In this document: positions 11,182-25,793 of the stretch, one piece after another
Position numbering within the stretch: position 1 is the stretch's first letter
Layout of the letters: each line of letters starts with the position of its first letter
Origin: Omphalotus guepiniiformis
Lineage: Eukaryota; Basidiomycota; Agaricomycetes; Agaricales; Omphalotaceae
Assembly: GCA_028554645.1 (NCBI GenBank)
Contig: JAQOOI010000021.1
Coordinates: forward strand, 1,798,001-1,862,000
Direction of reading: 5' to 3'
Length of the DNA: 64,000 nt
Notes under the pieces: generated by a model
The model's database searches: none
The model's input: the letters and a program-made list of their open reading frames with translations, nothing else
What the model was told of the DNA's origin: nothing
Made by a program: the position numbers and the translations under genes

Positions 11182-13679
11182 TCAAGTATCCTCCTCCCAG
11201 TCAACCTCTTCTTCAAAAGCGACATGACCTAGTATCCTTGCTTCCACTTGACGATCAAAATGGGCGATATTGATACCAAGGTCGGAGTCAGTATCTTGTA
11301 AAGCATAGCCCTCCTCGCAAAAATCCACAAGCTCGTCGAAAGCTTCAATCTCATCTTCATCCTCGAGCGTAGCCTTTTTGCTTTGAGCCATCTTGAGCTC
11401 AGGAGCAAGCCATTCGCCGACATCGTTCATCTCGATCTCCAAATCAGTATCAGATTCTGAGAGCATGTTAAAGCCAGGTGCTTCGATAGAGTCGACCTCG
11501 TATTGATCACATAGGGGCACGAGAGCAGATAGGTGGTTGTTCATTGCGAGGGATCGCTGAGAGCTCCTAAACCAATGCAATTTTGATGAAACGGACAGAT
11601 CTGACTCGGCATCCGAGTCGACAAGAATTTCATTTTGTCCTTCGGCCGCAGAGATTGGAGTTGAGCGCCGGTCATGTGTTGAGTTTAGACTTGGGACTTG
11701 CATATTCAGGTCACCACGAGACTCTATGTCAGTATCCAGATCTAGGTCTAGATCGCTCTCGCAGGAGGTTAGAGCCACATCTTCGTAGCTGTGGGTATGA
11801 GCGGGAATGTACAGGTCATGGGGACCAGCCAACATAGTAGGGGATTCAGAAGGCGATAATTGTGAGGCAATTACGAGATTCTGTTCCAGACAATCGGAGT
11901 CTTCTGAGTTCATGTCCAGGTCCAATGTCGCGTAATGTTGCATGTCAACTATTTGAGGCGACGGAAGCGATTCTGTTTGGCCCTGCGTTCGCAGGCTATC
12001 GTCGTCCGAGAACACTTCAATGTCAGCAGGTCCCGTAGAATGGTAGGACATATCAAAGTCGAAGTCGTCATCTTCGATTCCAATGTGTGCTTGGCCAGGC
12101 CTCAACTTTAGATCGCCGAAATCAAAAGGATTGCTGGGCACGGAGCCAAACAGGAACGGAGATGAAGGTCTTGCTGCGATGACACCGTCGCCGAAAGAGG
12201 TCTCAGTAGTTTGCGTAGCAGGATGTTTTGAGGTCAGGAGAAACTGGTCGTGGGAGAGTTCGTCGTCGTCTTCGATGTCTGATTTGGTCATGGGTATTTC
12301 AGTTGAACTCTACATAGCGGGAACGAAACTTAGATACTTGTATTTCGGTCTAGAGAAGAGTGGAACCTTAAATGTTGGCCGCTTCATCCCATCCAAGAAA
12401 AGCTTTTCCATTGATAGGCACAACGCGATCTCGCCGCTGATGTCCAGGTTCTTGATATGGCTATCGCATTCATCTTGAACGTCTAGACAGTTTGAGAGTA
12501 GGCTTGAGGACTTTGCGAAACAGGCCGCGTGTTGGTGCTTCATCGTCTAAGCGGTACGATTAATCTTTATAGAAGCCTTGAGCGCTTGAAACGGACCTTG
12601 ATGAGGTTTCTAACACTGGATCGAAATGTCGCGTTCGGCGATCTTTTGGCCATCTCTGTGATGGAGCGATAGATGCTTGAGAAAAACCGTACTTCGGTAT
12701 CCAATTGCTGAAGTGGAGAACGCATTTAGCCACAGCTCTGCGTGTGATATGATCAAGCTTACTTGAGACCAAGCACCAAAAACAAGGGGATATCGCCTGT
12801 CAGTCTGAATCAGCAGAGAACTATTGGGCAGAAATGGAGAGTATGACTTGACGAGATGCCAAGCAACGAAGCGTCCGAGGATATTATCCACAAGGCTCTG
12901 GAAGGGGATCGAGAGGGTCTTGGAAAAGAGATGATTCTCCAGGGATTCCACCTCGGGGTTTGATTTAGTCCTAGACCATGAGTACTGAAGATGAATTTCT
13001 CGGAGGGTGACGCTCAGGGGAACTTGTGTATGAAAAGGCTGTCGACACCGAGTGGAAGTCAGGTTGACTAGATATACATTCGATGAATTAGGAATTGAGA
13101 ATGCCTGGGAAATCCTTACTCTTAGGTCGATCATCCTCATCATCAGTATAGAAATCGGAAATCGTGCGTAACCCAAGTTGACCAGCATTCTAGGGAAACA
13201 AAAAAGAAACAGTGAGGCTTCTTGTTCTGAGGGACATGCAAAATAATATATGTGAATTCCATGGTGGCAAGGGGATCAATGGCCGTAGCTGAGAATCAAA
13301 GGAAATTTTGAGAGATAAGGGGACTCAGCGTAGATTGGCAGTCGAAGTGATAATCGATGGTCTGAATGAACGAAAGCGGTGTGCGGATAGCAGTGAGAGA
13401 AATTCAACATACGCTCCGTAAATAGGCGAGAAGATGCTGAGCAAGCTGTGATTCCGTGAGTACTTCGGGAGATACTGGTACGCGATCTAAGACGCCGGAG
13501 ATTGCAAGAACGATATTCGGGGCGGGTAACACATGAATTTCGTCTGAAAGACGCGTCTTTTTTGAGATAAAAATGGTATCAAAAGAATCGTAAGCTTGAA
13601 GACGATGTCTAGCAGTGAGAATGAGAACAGAACTATCAGCAGCAGCGCGCAATTTGGAGATAAATTCCAAGGTCGGCAT
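11182..13679 (-). CDS. Unrecognised long spliced protein with very acidic C-terminal half
   Basis: By eye this reads as one gene of about 700 codons. The first exon starts MPTLEFISKLRAAADSS at 13679. Introns with clean borders follow at about 13362-13415, 13081-13132, 12708-12767 and 12549-12599. The last upstream segment ends in frame at 12310, but splicing a 57-bp intron (about 12312-12368, CTAAG branch point, GTAG acceptor) joins it in frame to the 369-codon acidic segment that begins 18 bp further on. That join removes an otherwise implausible 18-bp gap between two minus-strand genes. The N-terminal half is mixed alpha/beta in character. The C-terminal half is rich in Asp, Glu and Ser (runs such as DLDLDLDTD) and ends EEEVDWEEDT. 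I do not recognise the family. It shares a short head-to-head promoter region with PKC1. Confidence 0.55.
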
Positions 13680-13867
13680 TGGGGTGAAGGTGAAAAAGGA
13701 AGCCCCGATATGGCGATGGGCGGCACAGCCCCAGTTGACGCAGCCACAAGTGACATACGATTTCTGATTTGAGCCGTGAAAGCTGTTCTTCTCTTCGTCT
13801 CTGTCTCTCTCTCTCATCTCGACCCCCGCATTCAGCGGGCTCAATCACAGACGAATACCTTTCTGCG
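13680..13867. promoter_or_regulatory. Short divergent promoter region between PKC1 and the minus-strand acidic-protein gene
   Basis: Only about 190 bp separate the two start codons, which face away from each other, so both promoters and 5' leaders must overlap here. The stretch carries a CT/AG-rich run (ctctgtctctctctctcatctc near 13800) of the kind common in fungal housekeeping promoters. No TATA box is evident. Confidence 0.45.
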
Positions 13868-17688
<3,821 letters not shown>

Positions 17689-18749
17689 GAATCAGATGTA
17701 TAAACGGACTATGCCATCTGTGTGTTGTCATCGATTACTGTTGTCATGTTTCTGTATACCTACGACTCGTAAATAAGCATCGCATCCATTAGGTTTGTTC
17801 ATCTCTCACATAATGTTATCTCTTTTTTCTAGTTTTACTGTACCTGTTGAACAATCACGGCTGTGGGCCAAGCGTTTTTGCGAGGGATTTTCCACGGGTA
17901 GAAACTACTCGCGTTTACCGTGGATTTCCGGCAGGTCAAAATTTGTAGTTTTTGTAAAATATTGGACCCGTGAAAGTGCGGAATAATGGGGATATTTTAG
18001 ATACTTTTTCAAAGACATGAAAGAATGAATCTTTACTGCCATTTTTATGTGCGCGAAATTCGGCAAAAGTCCTTTGTTTTTGTGAATTTTTTTTCTGATC
18101 AAAGGCATGTAGTTTTGGAGGCACAGAAATAGCACGTTTTTGTAAATAATTTTTGCACTGATAACGAATGAAACTTTGAACAAAGAAATACATAAAGATT
18201 TTATGCCATTAAAAGATAAATTTTTCACGTAGCTAAAACCTCGCATTTTTTACCAGATTTATTTATATCAAAAAGAACAAATTCTCAAAAGAGCTTTCGA
18301 ACTGAGAAAAATTCAAGTTTTTACCAAAGAAAATTGATGCAAACACAAGATATTTTCGGAATGCAAATACTGGGGATATATTTTAAATTTTTGAATGAAA
18401 AAAACAGATACAAAAATAATATATTTTTACTTAGGTTTTTACGGGCCAAAAATTGGTGGGAGGTGAGGGAGTGGCTCATCGCCTACGCCATCGCCCGACC
18501 GCCGCCTCCGCACAGCGGCAGACCATCCGTCCGATCATCAGACTACCGTCGCTTCAAGACCCTCAGAGCCTCGACGGTCTCTTGAAACATGCAAACGCAG
18601 AATTTACGACTGATCGTTCACGAACATCGTTACAATACATTAAGACAAAAAGTAATCATACATGTGAAAATAAAGACAGCGGATTGAACTAGTAGATACA
18701 GACGAGATTTAGATACACAAAATCCAAAAGAGCTTTTAAAACACGCAAG
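17689..18749. other. AT-rich intergenic stretch without a gene
   Basis: From about 17900 to 18440 the sequence is very AT-rich with many short A and T runs and no supported coding frame. A small GC-rich islet at 18450-18590 interrupts it (tcgcctacgccatcgcc). It may be relic repeat sequence, but I can identify no family, terminal repeat or target duplication. Confidence 0.5.
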
Positions 18750-19470
18750 TTATCCCTGATGCACAGTCGTCACCAAATTGTCGATCTCTTCCACCAAATT
18801 CACGATTGTTTTCTGCCAAAGTCCCTCTCCTTCCAATCGAAAGATTTCTCGATGACTCCGTGAGCCTCCGCAGATGTCAATTCAAGGAGAAAAATGAGAG
18901 GAAAGAGGAAAACTGACTTACAATCAACACAAGGCGCTCGTGGTCGCTCCAAACACATATCTTCCAGCACGATATGTAGCAAACTCTCCACGCGATGGGA
19001 ATGCCGGCACTCGATTCCTTCATACCACTGCTGAAGTTGGGATGGGTCCTGACGCCGCCACTCCTTTTCTCGACGTGCCGGATCGATGCTTCGGCCGACC
19101 TTCAGCAATTCCTCGCCCCCTGGTACCCTGTTCAATATCCGAAACGCATAAATTTTCCCCCGCCCATCGCTTCTCGACAGCTTCTTCTTCAACACCTCCT
19201 GGAACTTATCTGCTTCTCATTAGTCCTATCCCCACCTCCTCTGCTGCATTCACAAGCCCTACCTGTATCCATCCAACCACACAATCTCCTTTGGCACCTT
19301 CAAATCAACCTAGAAATCATTAATAGAGCTCTAGCATCTCCACAACAACTTTACTGCTCACCTTGATGGTCCTGAAGAACTTGTTGTAGCCTGGAAGGCC
19401 AATGTTGGTGGAGGAAACAGGTGAGGGAGACTGTGACACAGCCGCGCCACCACGACGACCATGTAAACAT
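18750..19470 (-). CDS. T5orf172/GIY-YIG-like domain protein, 5' end unresolved
   Basis: The spliced minus-strand product holds a compact domain of the phage T5 Orf172 (DUF1766, GIY-YIG-like) type: KIYAFRILNRVPGGEELLKVGRS, then RREKEWRRQ, a Cys-His segment (EGIECRHSHRVESLLHIVL) and, after an intron with donor GTAAGT at about 18862-18922, a final CVDCSRSHREIF motif. Such genes are common and multi-copy in Agaricomycetes; a nuclease or DNA-binding role is inferred from the fold only. Exons upstream (NIGLPGYNKFFRTIK and VDLKVPKEIVWLDGY) join by introns at about 19312-19361 and 19212-19264. There is no ATG in frame in the first visible exon, so the start lies in a missing exon or the gene is truncated. 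The stop is TAA at 18750-18752. Confidence 0.62.
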
Positions 19471-19984
19471 CGAAAAATGAGCGGCAACTCGACCTTTTTT
19501 TTTTTCAAAGCATTTTATTGTGCTAAGGCCAATGGCCCAAGATGTCATCTACGCTATGAAAACTACGAAGAGGCCCAGTTGCTTTTGACGTTCGACAAGA
19601 GATGCCTAGGAAAAGTCAGTCAATCAACGTCATCCAAACCCCCAAAGGTGCTAGTGGGCGGCACAGCAGTGGTCGGGGACGATAATACAGGCCAGTCGAA
19701 AACGAGAACGTGACACTCGACCTAGGGCTCTCCTGCTGCCCCATCCGCTACTCATATTCGCAGAGGACGTGTTCGATGTCTGCTTATTCCGCTTCCTTTC
19801 GATCTTTATCAATATCTTGTTCCTTTGGATCTGAGAGAACATCTAGTGCATCACAAACATGAGCCTTCGATGGACGATCACGCAACCTAAAAGGAAGGAA
19901 GGAAGGAAGCAGACGAGGGCCCGCCTTCACAGAGTCAGCCGACGTCCACTCGCGAAACAAGGAAAGCCAGTTTGGCCTTTATGA

Positions 19985-20345
19985 TTACCGAGCAGTCATT
20001 TCATCGGCAACATCCCTCGCCCGAAGATAAGGCATATCCTCTAGCATCTTCACATACAACTTCGTCAACAAGCTAGACTCCTTCTTCATGTTCATCGCAA
20101 CCTCAGTCCCCTTGAACCTATCCCTCAACCTCGGCTGATACTCCTCCCTCAAATCTGCCAGATCAGAATCTGAAGGATCCATATCCATCACAGCCACAAA
20201 ATCACCGTCCTCCCCGTCGTCCAACGCAGCATTAGGAAAATCCATCGTCATTGCAGCAAAAGCAAGAGGGAAAGGACCCGCAGATGGTGTCACGACGCTA
20301 TCCACCCAATTCTCAACTCCATCCACCCGCTGTTGCGAGCCTTGG
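19985..20345 (-). CDS. Short acidic open frame of unknown function
   Basis: About 120 codons stay open on the minus strand, ending at 19985. The first ATG in frame gives MTMDFPNAALDDGEDGD; an upstream acceptor would add about 40 residues. The C-terminal end (KLYVKMLEDMPYLRARDVADEM) looks helical and protein-like. I recognise no family. The frame abuts the RNA polymerase III pseudogene and might itself be a remnant. Confidence 0.3.
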
Positions 20346-20449
20346 GAGCTTCAAATAATAACTTCTTTGGTTTAGTCATTGGGGGGTGATGGGGAAACAA
20401 GATCCGGCCTGAAATTACATCGATGAGTGCAAATGCACAAAGTATCGAA

Positions 20450-22290
20450 ATCAGGGACGCACATAGAGGTACCACATTGAGCAGCTGGGTTCCCATAATC
20501 ATACTCTCGGACACTCCAGATGTGCTGTCGTTTTGCTGAACGCCGCCGCATCGAATACATGGTCGATGATTTTTTCAAAAGAGGCAAGCATCAGTACGCT
20601 GTCCTTCATTTTTGCGACTCCAAAACGAGTAATTCCCAGCACTTCACCCTACAGACAGACTTGATTCGTAAGTTGACAAAATCCACACAGAGTTAGTAAA
20701 CCTCTCACCTTGTAAGCCATAACGTCTCCAGCTCTGTACCAAATTCGACTTCGCAGCCGTGGTCCTTCGACAAGCGCTCACGAAGAATGGCTTCGTGGCG
20801 ATCTTGTCCGATTATTCGGCGACCGACGAGGGAACATCGATTGTGTGATCTTCGAGGCCAAGTAACATAACATGCCGAGGGGTCAATGTTCATGTCGTGC
20901 GACCTCATGGTGTATTGAATCTCATTTATGATCGTCTGGCAATGCCTAGGACTTGTGCAACAACCTCAATGACATATTTTGATATCGTTTGCTCGCCGCC
21001 AACACCTGATTTACAGAAACAGATGAGTCAGGTTCAATGCTCATAACCTTCAGTATTCATGCAATTCTGCAGACCATATCCCTCAACTAGAAGCTCGCTC
21101 CTTGCTAAAGCAGACAAGAGTTAATGGTTTTTTAGTTAGGGTAAATTTATTTTTGAAAGGTACACCCGATTGAAGTGAGCCTGTATATCTCAATATTTGT
21201 AGTTACTTTAACCTGGAGTACTCATAAGGACCTGGCACTTATGATAAATGAAAGAAAGCAGCCCTACCCGATGACACATGATAGAGAGCTAATTCAAGAG
21301 AATCAGAGTAGCCCAAGTAGAAGAAAAGTATAGTGGCGCACCTTGTGCAAACTTGGCTGCCGATTGAACAGTACAATGTCTCCATCAATGTATCATTATA
21401 TGTCGTTCCACAACATCGCCAATAGCCAGTCCATCCGCAATGGCAACCCGATTTCCAAACTTCAAAAAAATTTGTTTTGATCTCTCGCAACGTAATTCAC
21501 GCCAGGGTGTACGTCTGGTCCATTCCTGATCGCTTGCTTGAGAGTTTCTATATTATGCGGCGTGACACGTTCACGATAAGTGAGGATCTTGGCTACACGT
21601 TCCGGGACAGCGACCTCATCGATGCGTAAGTTGGGATCGGGAGAAATCACAGTACGACCAGAGAAATCGACACGCTTTCCAGATAGATTTCCACGAAAAC
21701 GGCCTTGCTTTCCTTTCAACCGTTGAACGAAGCCGCGGATTGCTTTCTGGCCTATCTGGGATGGCACGCCGGAGAGCTCAGAGTTGTTGCACATCGCGAC
21801 AGCAAGTTGGAGAAGCTCCCATTGTTCCTGAATGAAGGGCTAAGTAACAGCATTTGAATTGATTAATGAAATCGCACCATGAGCTGTGAAGTAATCGAAC
21901 CTTTTGCGAGGCCGTACTTGATGAGGGCATTGGTGAAGACTATTTCCGACAACTTCACTGTCAGATCGTCTTCATTGGATGCGCCATCTTGCGCAACCGA
22001 TGGACGGATATAAACGGGTGGGACCGACAAATACTGCCAGAGATGAACTCCTCTGGCCGGCGAAGCTGTAACCCGAGTAGCTCACAATCCTCATCTGAGA
22101 TGCGTTTGAATAAATCCAGAACTTTCAGAGGATTAAGGTCCTCGTGACCAGCCTTATTGAGATGCATCGCCAGATCTTTTTGAGCTTCGATCGCTGGTCC
22201 GAACGATCTCTTCCATTTTACCATCTCCTCAGCAGTTTTCTTCGCCCGGAATTTATCATGTATAATCTTGAGAGCAGTACACCACTTTTC
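20450..22290 (-). pseudogene. Decayed RNA polymerase III largest subunit (RPC1) copy
   Basis: Separate minus-strand pieces match the largest Pol III subunit in the right order. A first piece (about 22275-22040) has ALKIIHDKFRAKKTAEEM and DLNPLKVLDLFKRISDEDCE. A second, in another frame, has WQYLSVPPVYIRPSVAQDG (about 22035-21880). A third (about 21790-21480) has the very conserved [20 protein letters not shown] and [12 protein letters not shown] fourth (about 21470-21340), shifted again, has [13 protein letters not shown] and DGDIVLFNRQPSLHK. Pieces of the C-terminal end (NEIQYTMRSHDMNID, RHVMLLG near 20880; [20 protein letters not shown] near 20630; GVSESMIMG near 20515) follow. The zinc-binding N terminus and the whole catalytic middle (NADFDGD region) are missing. 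Frameshifts and stops break the rest. An intact copy must exist elsewhere in the genome. Confidence 0.85.
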
Positions 22291-22314
22291 GGGCCATAGT
22301 ATTGACAGCCTTGC

Positions 22315-22965
22315 TTAGCGCTTGTCGTTAAATGTTCTCGAGGTTCGGTCGGCGGAATCGTTTGATAAACGTTCGGCGGTCAGGTTCTTCCAGTAAGACG
22401 CGTGCGCATGTCTGCGTAGACATGAGTTGTATCGCAAATTAGCAGAAGCACGACACGCGCTTTGCAGATACATTGAAGAAAGCCTAAACACGCGCTCGAG
22501 CTCAACTTTACTAGTGCCCTCGTTCAACCCTTTGAAACACGACTGAACCTCAAGACGAATCGTATGAACCGTTTCGCGCAGTTCAGACTCGAGAATTTCC
22601 ACCGCCCGCTGGCGGTACCAAGGTGTTTCGAACAGTCTCATCTTGGTAGCTCTGCGAATCCTGCGGACGGATGAGATGACAGTGGTCTCGGAGGAGTACA
22701 GCTAGTTCGTGAATACATTGGGGCTCGTTGACGGCGTTGTGGATGTCCAGAGCTGCGGCGAATGCAGTGGAAGAGCCCGTGGCGATAGCTGGTAAAGAGT
22801 CGAGCAGTTCACTACCCGCTGAATCAGGATCAAGGGAAAGTGCTGCGATGGCGTTATATAGACCAAGGGAAGGGTTAAGCTTGAAAAGCGTCTCAAGATG
22901 TTTCGACTCATTTTCTTTGACCAGTGGTTTGCTCGAAGAATAATGAGATTTCAGGAAAAGTTACA
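22315..22965 (-). CDS. Two overlapping open frames, probably one spliced unknown gene or remnant
   Basis: One minus-strand frame runs from about 22965 with NESKHLETLFKLNPSLGLYN and LLDSLPAIATGSSTAF, then LDIHNAVNEPQCIHELAVLL. A second frame (22641-22315) begins MRLFETPWYRQRAVEILES and is helical and charged. The two overlap near 22640, so an intron or an indel must join them. They lie between the IRG-like GTPase gene and the polymerase pseudogene on the same strand. I do not recognise the family; they could be a C-terminal exon set of the GTPase gene, but no convincing splice donor connects them. Confidence 0.32.
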
Positions 22966-24488
22966 AGAGGCGAAGAGATGGAAGAAGCAGAACAAGGAGG
23001 GCAGAGTCTGGACTTGTATTTTTTTTATAAACTTGCCAATTTTCATTGTAAGCATTTTGATGCGTCGTTCCTTCACTGACGCCAGTACAGCCTGAATCAA
23101 CTCGTATTCATCAATAACCCTCGAAGTCGAAACCGATTTCTTCTCCTGGACGATTCTTAAGAGCGGCCTTCGGGAGATTAGATACGCCCTCTGAGGTTTC
23201 AGCCCAGCGTTCTTCAAATTGAGCTCGACGTTGGCACGAGTGGTGGAAATGTACTCGGCTCGCGCTTCAGCTTCAACACTTGTGTAACGTGTTTCCTTCC
23301 TCCTAAATGAAGATCGACCTTTTCTTCCCTCCATCTGCTCTCTCATCTCGTCTGCAATCGCTTTGATATGATAATCCGACTTGGAGCGTACAATGAACGC
23401 AGGGATATTGAAACGCTCGCATTGCTCCAAGATAGCGATATCTGTCTCCTGGAAACGATTGTCGAAAAGGACTATGATACAGTCGAAGATGTAGAGACCT
23501 TGTTGGAGGAAATACTGAGCGCTACCAACATTCGCGGTGCCCGCTCCAGGAATGTCGTACCAGACGAACCGCTGCCTCTTGGGATCGGGATACCGCCCAA
23601 TGACCTTCGTGGTTTCGACGACACCCGTATCTGCAGCCTCTGCAGCGCCTTTACTGATGCCCCGGAAAGCATTAATCAACGACGACTTGCCACTGCCCGC
23701 TACACCAGCAACAGCAAAATGCAAGAGCCCTTCAGTATACTGTCGCTCCTTCTTCACTCTCTCCACTTCCTCCTTCGACGGTGCAGGAATAGGCTGTAAA
23801 TTGGCATGCTGCGCTTCTCGTCGCTTACTCTTCGCAAGCTCTCTTTCCGCCTCCTCCTTTTCAGCTTGAGCCTGCTCTCGCTCTCGAGCCGACTTTTCAT
23901 TCTCCAACCGGAGTTTTCTCTCAGCCTCCTCCCTCTCTACTCGGTCTCGTTCAGCTGCCTCCTTAGCCGCAAGCTCCTTCGCATGATGTTCCTCAGCACA
24001 CGCATTTGCACGGTCCCTAGTCTTTCCCTCTCCTTTCGTTCCTTTTCAGCCTTCTCCTCAGCCTCCTTCTTCACCCGCTCAGCCTCTTCAGCTTCCCTAT
24101 CAGCCTTCTCCTTCGCCAAACGTGCAGCTTCTGCACGTTGCTCAGCCGCTCGAGCTTCACGTTCAGCCTGCTTCTTCAAATGTTCTGCTTGTTCTTTCGC
24201 CAGACGATCAGTGTGAGCTGCTAGCTCTGCCGCTTTCCTTTCCTGCATCTCACGGTCTAGCTTCGACTGTAAAGTCTCGACGTCGAGTTTATGCTGCCTC
24301 TCCGCTAACTTCCTCGAGCGCTGGTCGTCCATGGCGCGTTTCTCTGCATGTCGCTTCAACTCTTCGACCTCGTCTCGGTGCTTCTTCTCAAGAGAAGCAA
24401 GGACAGGATTGGAATGATATTCGCTCGACGACACTTCCTCGAAAACCGCTTGAACCTTTCGAGAAACATTGGAGACGGTATTTCCCAT
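22951..24488 (-). CDS. IRG-like (interferon-inducible type) dynamin-related GTPase with coiled coil
   Basis: The product starts MGNTVSNVS, which fits an N-myristoylation signal (Gly2, Ser6). A long charged coiled coil follows (about residues 30-260, many KEE/AER heptads). A 50-bp intron at about 23963-24012 is required to keep the coiled coil in frame. Then comes a GTPase domain: P-loop GVAGSGKSSLINAFRG, switch region DTGVVETT, G3 DIPGAGT and G4-like VRSKSD. This order and spacing fit immunity-related GTPases (IRG), of which fungi of this class hold expanded sets of unknown role; membrane remodelling or defence is inference from the animal family. The visible frame ends at 22951 with a Phe/Cys-rich tail that may be read-through of an unrecognised intron. 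Confidence 0.72.
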
Positions 24489-24814
24489 GTCGGCAGCTGG
24501 TGGTTAACGTCATTACTCATACACATTTCGAAAGGATAGATTGACTTACAAGTGAAACCGACTCTGACACGTCAAAAGGAGGTTTGATGATGTTCTAGAA
24601 AAAGTTCGAATAGGGTCTGGGGGTGTAAGCTCGACTTTGAACGCCGGGTCCGAATGATGTTCAGACGTAGCAGCAGTCTATCAACGACGCAAAGCAGCGG
24701 AAATTTCTGGACACAGGGTGAGGGGGCAAATGATATTCATGATCCCCTTTTATTCCAAGACCCGCTCAATGCCAGCTTCCGTACGCGACCAGGTACTTCA
24801 AGTGATGCACGACC

Positions 24815-25235
24815 GCCGACAATCTCCTTTGGCAACTAAAAGTCAACCAAAAAATCATTAATAGAAGACTCTAGCATCTCTACAACAATTCTACTGCTTA
24901 CCGAGAAGGGCAGACGTCTCACTCGCCCAAAGCCATATGACCTCGCAGCCTGCAGCAACCACAGGCATGGTCTCTTCGGTATATTCCAACGGCACGAGCC
25001 ACTCGAAAGGTACGGCATTGTGTAAGGAACGAGCTCTGAGGCATAGACTCTTGAGACATTCGATTTTCAGGACTCCTGTGAAACCCGCAGAAGAATTTGA
25101 GTGCAAAAGAACGATCTCTGAGGTATAAACTCTGGGACGTTCACTGTGCACCTGTGTTGGTAAATCCTGCAGCGCTATCACACGAGGATAAGAATGCTTC
25201 TGAACGTTGAGATTATTCGCCTTACCTGGCATTCG
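24815..25235 (-). pseudogene. Patchwork of gene fragments: T5orf172-type exon/intron piece joined to a piece of the 927-codon orphan family
   Basis: At 24815-24905 the sequence (ctcctttggca, then aaatcattaatag) closely follows 19290-19362 of the T5orf172-like gene, including its intron. Directly beside it, at about 24940-25015, the minus strand encodes EWLVPLEYTEETMPVVA, nearly the same as EWLEPLDYTEETMPVVA in the intronless gene at 30568. The frame does not continue into either full gene. Both parent families have a full member in this window. The structure is a decayed chimera, not a working gene. Confidence 0.6.
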
Positions 25236-25793
25236 AAAGCATCATTATTCAACAAACATCGAGGCAAGGTGGGCGCTTACAAGATCGCGCTTGCATTCAT
25301 TCCCACGGGTCACGTTTTAATTTTTATATCTGGATGATCTACTGTAAGTACTTACATTTCCTGACTAGACATAAGCGACTTATACGCCGTGCTATATATC
25401 ATACTTGATCTTCCGTAGTGCATCTAGCGACTTGTTGACGAGTGAGAATGAATATACGAGCTCACCACTGAAAGGAATGACAGATTTAAAGGCCCGACAA
25501 TGGACATCTCGACAGCTCGCAAACCCGATAGCCTCCAAAGCTGACGGACTCTCGAATACTTCCGTGACCCGAGCTGTGACGAACTTTAGCATGTCCCGAT
25601 ATTTGCTTGGTAATTTCCCGACGTCTCATAAGAAATATGAGAGGTTGGTAGGTCTGTCTAAGCATTGGAAGGAGCATATGTGTAGAATTACAAGGGTGTA
25701 CGATAAGAAGAGAGCTCAGAATTGAGAATTTTGCGTGTCGCGAAGAACGATAATAGGTTGTAAAAAAGCTATATAAATTTACAATACTTGAAA
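25236..25793. other. Region without a supported gene
   Basis: Open frames of about 65-105 codons exist on both strands here, but they start without ATG or lack recognisable motifs and splice logic. I see no repeat or RNA gene. It may be decayed gene sequence continuous with the fragments upstream. Confidence 0.35.

Noticed and set aside
18453..18692. Plus-strand frame in the GC-rich islet of the AT-rich gap
   Set aside because: Short, low-complexity Arg/Pro-rich translation, no start context and no motif.
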